From: Roseateles sp. DAIF2
GTDB lineage: Bacteria > Pseudomonadota > Gammaproteobacteria > Burkholderiales > Burkholderiaceae_C
Assembly (NCBI RefSeq): GCF_015624425.1
Contig: NZ_CP049919.1
Location: 124,001 to 188,000, forward strand
Reading direction: 5' to 3'
DNA length: 64,000 nt
The notes beneath the pieces are model-generated. The model was not told the DNA's origin and searched no databases. It was given only the letters and a program-made list of their open reading frames with translations. Below, piece by piece: positions 45,768 to 54,966 of the stretch. Every line of letters begins with the position of its first letter. Position 1 is the stretch's first letter. Both the position numbers and the translations under genes were made by a program.

Positions 45768-47209
45768 TGGACGACCTTCGCATCCTCGTTGCCAGGCTGG
45801 GTTGGCCATCGACCGCTGCAAGGTGGTGGACCATGCAGGAGCTCGCGGCTCGACTCGGCGCGCCGGCGTCGAAAGTGGCGACTGAGGCCGCACTCATTGA
45901 ATTCCTGGGCACAAGGAAGCTCGAGGCCGAGGTGGTGGAGGCGCTCTTCGTCTTCTGGATGGCCGCGCAGGCGCACGGGTACGAGGCCAGCCCGAAACTG
46001 GCCGAGAGCATTCCTAAGACGTCAGTCCTCTCGGAGCTGGTGCTGGAGAGCCTCGGTCTATGGGCGGACACCCCGGACGAAGGCCTAGAAGAAGTGCCTG
46101 AGGACTTCGAGATTCCACAGGATTTCAACGGAGTGCAAGGCGCGGACCTTCCGCGGATGTTCCGCATCTCCATGACGGAGCTTGAGGCCGCTACGCGGCT
46201 GCCGTTCGTCCGCCAGATGGCTTTCGAGTGGTCGATGAACAAGGGCGCCTACCCGGAGGCTCCTTTTCAAGGCGACCCTTGGCACTTCTCGCGCCCCTTG
46301 GGCGACGGGTTCAGCGGTCAAATCTCATCTCGGACTGCCTTGCGGATGATCTCCGCCTACCACCGCACGTTGGCGGTTGCTGAGGAGTTCTGGGGCATGC
46401 CTCCTGATAAAGCGGAAGACCAGGCTCTATTGGCTTTGCCTGTTCACCCGACGCTTGCACTGCTTAGGCCTAGGCGGCCAGCTTGGCTTCCCGGCCGAAC
46501 GGACTTCGACGGCGATGACAAGGCGATAGGAGAGGCAGTCCGCAGTCTCATTGACCAGGTTCAGCTAGACCGTCCCGGCGACGAGCTGATGGCCTTCTCG
46601 TCGCCCGTTGTGATGTCAATGGACCGCTGTGTGGAGGTCTCGGTCGTCCGGTGGGCGCAGGCGGCAGGTGGCAGCGTCGCGGATGAAGGCTTGGCTGAAC
46701 ACTTGAAGGACCTGTGGAGAACCGGAGGGCTACTCGCTAGCGACTTCCAGGAGGCCCTAGGCACGACGACGGTCCTGGAGTCGCCAGCTCATCAAGCGAT
46801 AGCCGATCGGGAGAGCAGAGTCTGGCCGCTGGCCAAGCCGCTCGACTTCGAGCGCCTTGGTTACCTGCAGCACGATCTTTATCCCGGCCGCCTCTTCTTG
46901 CCTGCAATTCCAGGGCGTGGCCAGTTGGAGGTCACGCCTCGCGATGGGGTGCTGGAGGTCAAATCGGGTAGCGATGTCATCGCCGACCTCAGGTACTGGA
47001 ATTCGGGCTGGGGACCGGTTCGCCCCATGCAGTTCGACGGAAACTGCGGTATGGCCCTTATCTCGAGAGGCACGGCATATCGCACATCACCGGATGAGGC
47101 AGTCCAGGAGGTGCGATCGTTCTACTTCTGGCGTGTGAGAACGCTCCACAAGAAGGGTGGATTCAGCGGCTTTGAAGAAAAGCTGACCTATGGTGTCACG
47201 TTCGTGTGA
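45767..47209 (+). CDS. Unrecognised protein coupled to the STAND NTPase gene
   Basis: A 480-residue cytoplasmic protein with no family I can name. The first 60 residues (WWTMQELAARLGAPASKVAT) could be a winged-helix or HTH-like domain; the middle is helical (about 70-300). The last 130 residues (DLYPGRLFLPAIPGRGQLEV, SGSDVIADLRYWNSGWGPVR) look beta-rich. It shares the shifted base composition and an overlapping start codon with the preceding nuclease-STAND gene, so the two are almost certainly one system, perhaps with this as sensor, adaptor or regulator. Confidence 0.65.
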   Translation: MDDLRILVARLGWPSTAARWWTMQELAARLGAPASKVATEAALIEFLGTRKLEAEVVEALFVFWMAAQAHGYEASPKLAESIPKTSVLSELVLESLGLWADTPDEGLEEVPEDFEIPQDFNGVQGADLPRMFRISMTELEAATRLPFVRQMAFEWSMNKGAYPEAPFQGDPWHFSRPLGDGFSGQISSRTALRMISAYHRTLAVAEEFWGMPPDKAEDQALLALPVHPTLALLRPRRPAWLPGRTDFDGDDKAIGEAVRSLIDQVQLDRPGDELMAFSSPVVMSMDRCVEVSVVRWAQAAGGSVADEGLAEHLKDLWRTGGLLASDFQEALGTTTVLESPAHQAIADRESRVWPLAKPLDFERLGYLQHDLYPGRLFLPAIPGRGQLEVTPRDGVLEVKSGSDVIADLRYWNSGWGPVRPMQFDGNCGMALISRGTAYRTSPDEAVQEVRSFYFWRVRTLHKKGGFSGFEEKLTYGVTFV

Positions 47210-47254
47210 CGCAGCGCCCTTTCAACGAATCTTCATGAGGACGCCGCCAGAACT

Positions 47255-47284
47255 AGTGGCCGCTTAGTGGCCGCTTAGTGGCCG
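47255..47284. repeat. Tandem 11-bp repeat at the island edge
   Basis: AGTGGCCGCTT is repeated twice in tandem (47255-47265, 47266-47276), followed by a partial third copy AGTGGCCG. It lies 45 bp after the end of the two-gene island. Confidence 0.7.
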
Positions 47285-47363
47285 ACAGCGTGAGTTCACC
47301 CGTTCAAGCCGACCGGCGGCAACCGCTGCAAAGCGGAAGCCAGACCGCCCGCGGCCGCCCCCC

Positions 47364-47828
47364 TCAAATCGGCAACGCATTCGTATGCTTCACCTCCTCC
47401 ATCACCGCATACGTCCGCGTCTCCCGCACCCCCGGCAGGGTCCAGATCACGCTGCCGATGAACTCGCGGTAATGGCCCATGTCGGCCACCCGGGTCTTTA
47501 ACAGGTAGTCGAAGCCGCCGGCCACCAGATGGCATTCCAGGATCTCGGGGCGGGCCTGGACCGCGGCCTTGAAGTTGTCCATCACGTCGTGCACCGTGCG
47601 GTCCAGCAGGATCTCGATGAAGACCAGCATCGAAGCGCCCAGCTTGGCCGGGTTCAGCCGTGCCTCGTAGCCCAGGATGTAGCCCTCGCGGGTCAGGCGC
47701 TTGACCCGCTCCAGCACCGCGGTGGGGGACAGATGCACCGCTTCGGCCAGCTTCAGGTTGGAAATGCGCCCATCGGCCTGCAAGGCGCGCAGAATGCGGG
47801 CGTCGATCTTGTCGAGTTCGTCGGTCAC
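47364..47828 (-). CDS. Lrp/AsnC family regulator (likely PutR, activator of putA)
   Basis: A 154-residue regulator with an N-terminal HTH (DARILRALQADGRISNLKLA, EAVHLSPTAVLERVKRLTREG) and a RAM ligand-binding domain (FIEILLDRTVHDVMDNFKAAV, LEC-HLVAGGFDYLLKTRVAD). The first codon is GTG at 47828. It is divergent from putA with 99 bp between them, the classic arrangement for an Lrp-type proline-responsive activator of putA. The spacer is AT-rich, as Lrp sites are. Confidence 0.93.
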   Translation of the reverse strand: MTDELDKIDARILRALQADGRISNLKLAEAVHLSPTAVLERVKRLTREGYILGYEARLNPAKLGASMLVFIEILLDRTVHDVMDNFKAAVQARPEILECHLVAGGFDYLLKTRVADMGHYREFIGSVIWTLPGVRETRTYAVMEEVKHTNALPI

Positions 47829-47927
47829 CGGATTTTTCTCGGCTGAAATGCGAATGTTCAGAATTTAATCCAGGCGGCTGACGAATAAATTCCCGGTCTT
47901 CACTAGTGATGATGAGGATCTCCTCCC

Positions 47928-50900
47928 ATGAGCGCTGCTTTCGCCCTGCCGCCGGAATCGGCCCGCCTGCCGCAACCCTACCGGGACGAGATCCCGCTGG
48001 TCCGCGAACTGGCCGCCGGCGTGGCGCTGGACTGGTCCGGCGTGATCGCGCTGGCCGGTCCCTGGGTCGAGCAGGTGCGCGCCAACCCGGCGCCCTTCTG
48101 GGCGATGGAATCGCTGCTGCGCGAATACCCGATCACCAGCGCTGAGGGCCTGGCCCTGATGCGTCTGGCCGAGGCGCTGCTGCGCGTGCCGGACGCCGAG
48201 ACCGCGATCGCGCTGACCGCCGACCAGCTGGGCCGCGCCGATTTCGACGGCAATGCCTCGGGTGGCCCGCACACGATGCTGGCCGGCCTGGCCGCCAGCG
48301 CGATCGGGCTGTCCAAGAAGTTTCTGCCCGATGCCGAGCAGGACGGCGGCCTGCTGAAGCGCCTGGGCGCGCAGACCGTGGTGGCCGCCACCGTGCGCGC
48401 GATCCAGCTGCTGGGTCGCCAGTTCGTGCTGGGCCGCAGCATCCAGGAGGCGATGGGCGAGGCCGATGCCGCGCGCAAGCAGCAGCATCAGCTGCGCTTC
48501 TCCTACGACATGCTGGGCGAGGGCGCCCGCACCGAGCATGACGCCGAGCGCTACCAGGCCTCCTACGTCAACGCGATCAAGGCGATCGCCGGCGGCCGCA
48601 AGGCGGACTCGCCGGAGGCCGCCGACGGCATCTCGATCAAGCTCTCGGCGCTGTTCTCGCGCTACGAGGTGCTGCAGCGCGAGCGCGTGTTCGCCGAGCT
48701 GCTGCCGCGGGTCTGGCAGCTGATCGAGCTGGCGGCCCAGGCCAATATCAACCTGACGATCGACGCCGAGGAGGTGGACCGGCTGGAGCTGTCGCTGGAC
48801 GTGCTGGACGCGCTGGCCGAACGCATCGCCGGCCATTACCCGCAATGGCGCGGCTTCGGCCTCGCGGTGCAGGCCTACCAGACCCGCGCCCGCGCGGTGG
48901 TCGACGAGGTGGCGGCGATCGCGCGCAAGCATGGCCTGAAGTTCATGGTGCGCCTGGTCAAGGGCGCCTACTGGGACGGCGAGATCAAGCGCGCCCAGGA
49001 GCAGGGCCTGGCCGCCTACCCGGTCTACACCCACAAGCAGCACACCGACGTCTCGTATCTGGCCTGCGCCCAGGCGCTGATCGGCCATGCCGACGTGATC
49101 TACCCGCAGTTCGCCAGCCACAACGCCGGCACCATCGCGGCCATCCTGCAGATGGCGCGCAAGGCCGGCGCCAAGTTCGAGATGCAGCGCCTGCACGGCA
49201 TGGGCGAGGGCGTCTATCGCGAGGTGCTGAAGGACCCGAGCATTCCCTGCCGCGTCTATGCGCCGGTCGGCGAGCATCGCGACCTGCTGGCCTATCTGGT
49301 GCGCCGCCTGCTGGAGAACGGCGCCAACAGCTCCTTCGTGCACCAGCTGGCCGATGCCGAGGTGCGGGTCGACGAGCTGCTGGCCTCGCCGCTGAGCCTG
49401 GTGCAGGGCCAGGCCTCGCTGCTGCTGCCGGCCGACATCCTGGGGCTGCGCCGCAACTCCAGCGGCGCCGATCTGACCGCGCCGGGCGAGCGCGCACCCA
49501 TCGTCGCGGCGATCGCCGCGGCCCGCATCGAGCCGGTTGCCGAGGCCTCGGCCGCCGAGGTGGCGGCCGCGATGGCGCGCCTGGCTGCAGGCTTCCCGGC
49601 CTGGAACGCACGCCCCACGGCCGAACGCGCCGCCATCCTGCGCCGCGCCGCCGACCAGCTGGACACGCGCCTGAGCGAGTTCTGCGGCCTGCTGGTCAAG
49701 GAGGCCTACAAGACCGCCGGCGACTGCATCGCCGAGGTGCGCGAGGCGGTCGACTTCCTGCGCTACTACGCCGACCAGGCCGAAGCCGAAACGGAACCTT
49801 TGCAGGGCCGCGGCGTGTTCGTCTGCATCAGCCCCTGGAACTTCCCGCTGGCGATCTTCGCCGGCCAGGTGGTCGCGGCCCTGGTGGCCGGCAACACCGT
49901 GGCGGCCAAGCCGGCCGAGCAGACGCCCTTCGTCGCGCTGAAGCTGGTCGAGCTGCTGCACGCGGCCGGTGTGCCCGCCGATGCGCTGGCCCTGCTGCAC
50001 GGCCCGGGCGAGACGGTCGGCGCCGGCCTGGTGGCCGATGCGCATACCGCGGGCGTCTGCTTCACCGGCTCGACCCAGGTCGCGCACATCATCAACCGCA
50101 GCCTGGCTACCAAGGGCATGCTGGTGCCGCTGATCGCCGAGACCGGCGGCATCAACGCGATGGTGGTCGACTCGACCGCGCTGCCCGAGCAGGTGGTCGA
50201 CGCGGTGGTGCAGAGCGCCTTCCGCTCGGCCGGCCAGCGCTGCTCGGCGCTGCGCCTCTTGTGCGTGCACGAGAGCATCGCCGACGGCCTGATCGCGATG
50301 CTCAAGGGCGCGCTGCAGGAGCTGTGGGTCGGCAATCCGGCCGAGCTGGCCACCGACGTCGGCCCGGTGATCGACGACGAGGCGTTTGAGAACATCCAGC
50401 GCCATGTGGCGCGCCTGCGCGCCGAAGCGAGCCTGATCGCCGAGGCGCCGGTGCACGACGCGCTGCCGCGCCTGGTGCGGCCGGTGGCCTTCGAGATCGG
50501 CCGCATCGGCGAGCTGGGCCAGGAGATCTTCGGCCCGGTGCTGCATGTGCTGCGCTGGGGCGGCGAGGTCGACGCGGTGGTCGAGCAGATCAACGCGCTG
50601 GGCTATGGCCTCACCCTGGGTATCCAGACCCGCATCGACAGCCGCGCGCTGCGCCTGGCCGAGAAGGCCCGCATCGGCAATGTCTATGTGAACCGCAACA
50701 TCATCGGCGCGGTGGTGGGTGTTCAGCCCTTCGGCGGCGAGGGCCTATCCGGCACCGGCCCGAAGGCCGGCGGCCCCAGCTATCTGCGGCGTTTCGCGGC
50801 GGTGGCGGCGGTGGCCGGTGGCGCGGCGGATGCGGCATCGGCGCCGGTCGTCGCGCTCGGTGCCGATGCCGTGGCGGCGGTCGGCAGCGTCTACGCGACC

Positions 50901-51536
50901 CTGCGCCGCGGTTATGTGGACTGGAGCGCCCGGCCGCTGGCCGAGCGCGCGGCCGCGCTGCGCCAGGCCTCGACCAACGGCCTGCTGGACGGCGCCAGCG
51001 CCGCGCTGATCGCGGCCCTGGCCCGCGCCGCCGAGCAAGACCTGGCCCCGCTCGCGCTGCCCGGCCCCACCGGCGAGAGCAACGAGCTGCGCCGCCATGG
51101 CCGCGGCCTGTTCCTGCTGCTGGCCGGCGGCGCATCCGCCCCGGCGCTGGCCGCCTCGGTGGCCGCCGCGCTGCTGGCGGGCAACAGCGTGGCCCTGCTG
51201 GTCGACGAGCGCAGCGAGGCCGCCGCCCAGACCCTGCTGACGGTGCTGCCGGTCGGCGATGCGGTGCGCATCGCCGGACGCCAGGACGCGGCGACCCTCG
51301 GCGCCTGGCTGGCCCCGACCGAGTTGGCCGGCGTGGTGCTGGCCGGCGGCGAGCCCGGCCTGTCCCGCGCGGTGCAGCAGCGCCTGGCCGCGCGCGCCGG
51401 CGCGATCCTGCCGCTGATCGGCGCCGCCGAGGCCCAGGACCCGCGCCAGCTCTACCGCTTCGCCGCCGAGCAGACGCTGACGATCAACACCGCGGCGGCG
51501 GGCGGCAACGCAGCGCTGCTGGCCGGCGGGCACTGA
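47928..51536 (+). CDS. putA: Bifunctional proline dehydrogenase / L-glutamate-gamma-semialdehyde dehydrogenase PutA
   Basis: A 1,202-residue enzyme that oxidises proline to glutamate. The proline dehydrogenase barrel is in the first 500 residues (KLSALFSRYEVLQRERVF, NINLTIDAEEVDRLELSLDV, RLVKGAYWDGEIKRAQEQGL). The ALDH domain follows (ISPWNFPLAIFAGQVVAALV, ETGGINAMV, catalytic Cys772 in SAGQRCSALRLL). The C-terminal PutA tail lies beyond 1000. There is no N-terminal RHH DNA-binding domain, so it is the bifunctional, not trifunctional, form. Regulation is probably by the divergent Lrp-type gene. Confidence 0.96.
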   Translation: MSAAFALPPESARLPQPYRDEIPLVRELAAGVALDWSGVIALAGPWVEQVRANPAPFWAMESLLREYPITSAEGLALMRLAEALLRVPDAETAIALTADQLGRADFDGNASGGPHTMLAGLAASAIGLSKKFLPDAEQDGGLLKRLGAQTVVAATVRAIQLLGRQFVLGRSIQEAMGEADAARKQQHQLRFSYDMLGEGARTEHDAERYQASYVNAIKAIAGGRKADSPEAADGISIKLSALFSRYEVLQRERVFAELLPRVWQLIELAAQANINLTIDAEEVDRLELSLDVLDALAERIAGHYPQWRGFGLAVQAYQTRARAVVDEVAAIARKHGLKFMVRLVKGAYWDGEIKRAQEQGLAAYPVYTHKQHTDVSYLACAQALIGHADVIYPQFASHNAGTIAAILQMARKAGAKFEMQRLHGMGEGVYREVLKDPSIPCRVYAPVGEHRDLLAYLVRRLLENGANSSFVHQLADAEVRVDELLASPLSLVQGQASLLLPADILGLRRNSSGADLTAPGERAPIVAAIAAARIEPVAEASAAEVAAAMARLAAGFPAWNARPTAERAAILRRAADQLDTRLSEFCGLLVKEAYKTAGDCIAEVREAVDFLRYYADQAEAETEPLQGRGVFVCISPWNFPLAIFAGQVVAALVAGNTVAAKPAEQTPFVALKLVELLHAAGVPADALALLHGPGETVGAGLVADAHTAGVCFTGSTQVAHIINRSLATKGMLVPLIAETGGINAMVVDSTALPEQVVDAVVQSAFRSAGQRCSALRLLCVHESIADGLIAMLKGALQELWVGNPAELATDVGPVIDDEAFENIQRHVARLRAEASLIAEAPVHDALPRLVRPVAFEIGRIGELGQEIFGPVLHVLRWGGEVDAVVEQINALGYGLTLGIQTRIDSRALRLAEKARIGNVYVNRNIIGAVVGVQPFGGEGLSGTGPKAGGPSYLRRFAAVAAVAGGAADAASAPVVALGADAVAAVGSVYATLRRGYVDWSARPLAERAAALRQASTNGLLDGASAALIAALARAAEQDLAPLALPGPTGESNELRRHGRGLFLLLAGGASAPALAASVAAALLAGNSVALLVDERSEAAAQTLLTVLPVGDAVRIAGRQDAATLGAWLAPTELAGVVLAGGEPGLSRAVQQRLAARAGAILPLIGAAEAQDPRQLYRFAAEQTLTINTAAAGGNAALLAGGH

Positions 51537-51562
51537 GTAAGAGGATCCACCCGTTGCAAGCG

Positions 51563-51594
51563 AGACCTGGCCGGTGCCAGGTCTTGCCTTTTAT
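51563..51594 (+). terminator. Rho-independent terminator after putA
   Basis: AGACCTGGC (51563-51571) pairs perfectly with GCCAGGTCT (51576-51584) over a CGGT loop, followed by TGCCTTTTAT. It is 26 bp after the putA stop. Confidence 0.9.
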
Positions 51595-51898
51595 GCGCGC
51601 CCCAAGCGATCGCATGGGTCCGTCAAGTGACCAAGTGCAGGCGTCGTGAGGCGGCGACGGCCATGCTCGCGCGCCTGTCCCCTATCCGCAGTACGTGGCC
51701 GATCGGCTCGCCCTGCGCGGCCCCTGAAACAGGGAAAACGATAGGAGCCGCTCGGCATCCGCTGCGTTGACTTCTTTCACCCCCCCATGCTCCACTGCGG
51801 GCCACGCGTAGCCCGTCAGGCTGCGGCCTTCGAGTCCATGGACCGATGTCTGCAGAAGTGGCACGCAAGCCGCGGAAGATGGCTATCAGGGGGAAGAT
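51595..51898. other. Spacer between putA terminator and the RHS cluster
   Basis: This stretch holds no gene I can support. A small inverted repeat CCCTGAAACAGGG lies near 51722-51735. Promoters for the following gene should lie here, but no good -35/-10 pair stands out. Confidence 0.45.
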
Positions 51899-54800
51899 GT
51901 GGGCTCCAGCAGAGCACTGTCGTCTGTTCATGCGCTGTGGCGCGCCGGTCGGATCCGGTCGACGCTGCGCCATTGCCTTTTCTTCTTCCTCTTCTTTCTG
52001 AGCGCTGCGCTGCTGCTCGCCGCAGCACCCGCGCGGGCCGCGACCGAGCGCTACGAATACGACGGGCTCGGGCGCCTGATCCGCGTCATCGATGCGGCCA
52101 ACAAGCTGACCGAGTACCAGTACGACGCGGCCGGCAACATCCTCGCGGTGCGCACCGACGGTGTCGCGCAGCCCCCGACGGTCACGAGCATCGCGCCGAC
52201 CGCCATCCGGCGCGGCAGCAATGTGCGCGTGACCCTGATCGGCACCCAGCTCGCCACGGCCGCGCTGACGGCCGATGACCCCGAACTGGGCATCTCCCGG
52301 GTCGGCCGCACGGCGACCAGCATCGCCTTCGATCTGGCGGTCTCGCCGACGGCCCAGCTCGGTGCCAGCCCGCTGCGCCTGAGCTCGGCGGCCGGCACGG
52401 CCAGCATCTCGCTGCAGATCCGGCCGCAGCTGCCGGCCGCGCTGGTGACACCGCTGCCGATCGCCGTCTCGCCCAGCGCCGGGGCGGCCGGCTTCGATCT
52501 GACCATGAGCCATGCGGACGACGAGGCGCACCAGTTCGCCCTGTCGGTGGTGCGCGATGACATCGCCACGGTCAGTCCGGCCAGCCTGAGCTTCGCCGCG
52601 GGGCAGACCACGGCGCGCTTCGCGGTGCGCGGCCTCAAGGGTGGCAATACCGAGCTGCGCCTGGTCTCGCCGACCCTGGGCGTGCTGCAGGTGCCGATCT
52701 TCGTCACGATCAATCCCGAGGGCATCAGCACCGCGCGAGCCGCGCTGGTGGGGGTGGAACTGGCGCAGACGCCCCAGCCGCCGGCCGGCATCGCGACCCT
52801 GCTCGGTGCGCCGCTGGTGGGGGTGCACCTAGGCGCCAGCAGCCTGTGGCTGGACACGCAGCCGCGCTATCTGGCGCAAGGCGCCACGCAAACCTTGCGC
52901 ATCCTCGGCGAGGGCCTGCCGGCGGATCTGAGCGCCAGCATCGAGCCAGCCCAGGGGCTGAGCCTCGGCACCCTGAGCCTGAGCCCGGACCGCAAGCAGG
53001 CGGATCTGCCGGTCACGGTGGATGCCGGCGCGGTGACGGGGCTGCGCAGCCTGGTGCTGCAGTCCGGCGGCGTGAACCTGCGCCCGGTGACTCTGGGCGC
53101 GGACGACATCGACATCGTGCTGCCCAGGCCGCAGATCCTGTCGGTGGCGCCGATCACCTTGACCGCCGGCAGCACCGTGGCCGAGTTCCTGATCCGCGGC
53201 CGCAATCTGCAGGATGTGAACGGCGTGGAGGTGCGCGGCGCCGCCGGCCTGCGCCTGGGCTCGACGCTGACGGTCTCGCCCGACGGCAGCAGCCTGACCG
53301 TGGGCCTGCAGGTCCTGGCCAGCGCCGCCCCCGGACCGCGCGTGCTCGTGCTCAGCAGCCCCAGCGGCCTCAGCGACGAGGCGCCGTCCGCCGCCAATAC
53401 CGTGACGGTCTACGAGGACAACAGCGGCTGGCAATCGGTGCAGCAGCTCAGCGCCGGCCTGGTGGGCGTGGTGCTGGACAAGCCGGCCGAGCCGGGCGGC
53501 CTCAGCACCCTCAGTGCCGCGCCGCTGGTCGGCGTGACCATCGGCTCGGTGCTGAGCGAATTCGGCCCGCGCACCATCGCGAAGGGTGAGAGCCGCACCC
53601 TGGTGCTGCGCGGCGAAGGCCTGCAGGGCGTGGATGCGGTCGGCATCGAGCCGGCGATCGGCCTGAGCATCGGCGCGATCAGCGCGGCGCCGGATGGTCG
53701 CAGCGTCAGCGTGGCGATCTCCGCGGCCAGCGACGCGCCGCTGGGTCTGCGCCGGCTCAAGGTCACCGCCGCCGGCGTGGCGCTGCCCTTCGCCGCGCCG
53801 GAGGAACCGCTGCTGCTGGTGACTCCGGTGCTGCCGGTGCTGGAATCGATCGACCCGCCGACGGCCAAGCCCGGCAGCACGATCGCCCTGACCCTGCGCG
53901 GCCGCAACTTCCTGAATGCGCAGTCGGTGCAGGTGTCGCCCGCGGCCGGCATCGCGATCGGATCGGTCAATGTGGATGCCGAAGGCAGCGTGGCGACCGT
54001 GTCGCTGATCATCGACGCGGGCGCCGCCAAGGGCCCGCGCACCGTGACCCTGCAGACGCCCGCCGGCAGCAGCAGCGCGACCCCGGGGCCGAACAACCAG
54101 CTGACCCTGGGCGATGTGGCCAGCCAGGTGCGGGATCTGCAGGCAGCAGCGGTCGGCGTGCTGCTGGGCGAGGGCGGCACGACGCAGCCGCTGGCGGCTC
54201 TGCTGCCGGCGCCCCTGGTCGGCGTGCAGATCGAGCAGGTGACGCTGCCGCGCGAGCAGGAGCTGCAGCTGCGCGCCGCGAACACCGGCGTGGTGCTGGG
54301 CGCCGGGGTGCTGGGCCTGGATCCGGTGGCGATCCAGCGCGGCCAGAGTCTGGAGCTGCTGGTGAGCGGGGTGGCGTTGCCGCCGGATGCGAGCCTGCAG
54401 CTGCTGCCGGCCGGCGCGCTGGTGTTGCAGGGCACGGCGCAGGTGAGCCCAGATGGCGGCAGCCTGCGTCAGACGGTGCAGGCCAAGACCGATGCGCCGA
54501 TCCAGCCCTACGAGCTGGTCGTGCTGGACGAGCTGGGCAAGCCCATCCCGGTGCTGGGTGGCCGCAACCGGCTGCAGCTGGAGCTGCTGGCGGAGCTGCC
54601 GGAGATCGTGTCGATCGAACCCATCCTGGCGCGCCAGGGCGATGTGATCGTGCTGCGGGTGCGCGGCAAGCATCTGCAGCGGGTGCTGCGCGTCGAGGCC
54701 CTGCCGGCCGGCGCCCTGGTGATGGGCGACACGCCCAGCATCAGCGGCGACGGCAGCGAACTGACCATTCCGGTCGCGGTGCGTGCCGATGCGCCCACCG

Positions 54801-54901
54801 GGGCCTACACGATCCGGGTCTTCAACCCGATCGGCGGCTCCTCGGCGCTGGCCTCGCCGGCGAATACCTTCACCGTCTACGTCAAGGAGGCCACGCCATG
54901 A
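51899..54901 (+). CDS. Exported Ig/IPT-repeat protein with an N-terminal RHS-type repeat
   Basis: A 1,000-residue secreted protein. It begins with GTG at 51899 (GGGGGAAGA before it) and a signal peptide (hydrophobic CLFFFLFFLSAALLLAAAPA, ending ARA). Next comes an RHS/YD repeat (ERYEYDGLGRLIRVID, YQYDAAGNILAV), then many Ig- or IPT-like beta domains of about 85 residues (PPTVTSIAPTAIRRGSNVRV; PQILSVAPITLTAGSTVAEF; PVLESIDPPTAKPGSTIALT; PEIVSIEPILARQGDVIVLR). A motif xLVGVxL...APLVGVxIG recurs three times. The next gene starts in its stop codon. It probably forms a surface fibre or shell with the downstream RHS protein. Confidence 0.7.
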   Translation: MGSSRALSSVHALWRAGRIRSTLRHCLFFFLFFLSAALLLAAAPARAATERYEYDGLGRLIRVIDAANKLTEYQYDAAGNILAVRTDGVAQPPTVTSIAPTAIRRGSNVRVTLIGTQLATAALTADDPELGISRVGRTATSIAFDLAVSPTAQLGASPLRLSSAAGTASISLQIRPQLPAALVTPLPIAVSPSAGAAGFDLTMSHADDEAHQFALSVVRDDIATVSPASLSFAAGQTTARFAVRGLKGGNTELRLVSPTLGVLQVPIFVTINPEGISTARAALVGVELAQTPQPPAGIATLLGAPLVGVHLGASSLWLDTQPRYLAQGATQTLRILGEGLPADLSASIEPAQGLSLGTLSLSPDRKQADLPVTVDAGAVTGLRSLVLQSGGVNLRPVTLGADDIDIVLPRPQILSVAPITLTAGSTVAEFLIRGRNLQDVNGVEVRGAAGLRLGSTLTVSPDGSSLTVGLQVLASAAPGPRVLVLSSPSGLSDEAPSAANTVTVYEDNSGWQSVQQLSAGLVGVVLDKPAEPGGLSTLSAAPLVGVTIGSVLSEFGPRTIAKGESRTLVLRGEGLQGVDAVGIEPAIGLSIGAISAAPDGRSVSVAISAASDAPLGLRRLKVTAAGVALPFAAPEEPLLLVTPVLPVLESIDPPTAKPGSTIALTLRGRNFLNAQSVQVSPAAGIAIGSVNVDAEGSVATVSLIIDAGAAKGPRTVTLQTPAGSSSATPGPNNQLTLGDVASQVRDLQAAAVGVLLGEGGTTQPLAALLPAPLVGVQIEQVTLPREQELQLRAANTGVVLGAGVLGLDPVAIQRGQSLELLVSGVALPPDASLQLLPAGALVLQGTAQVSPDGGSLRQTVQAKTDAPIQPYELVVLDELGKPIPVLGGRNRLQLELLAELPEIVSIEPILARQGDVIVLRVRGKHLQRVLRVEALPAGALVMGDTPSISGDGSELTIPVAVRADAPTGAYTIRVFNPIGGSSALASPANTFTVYVKEATP

Positions 54902-54966
54902 GCGCGCGCAGCCCCGCATTTCCCCGACTCACATTCCGTTTCTCTCAAAGCAAAGGAGGCCGCGCC

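Noticed and set aside
47865..50546. Long minus-strand open frame opposite putA
   Set aside because: putA is certain; the antisense product has no motif and biased composition.
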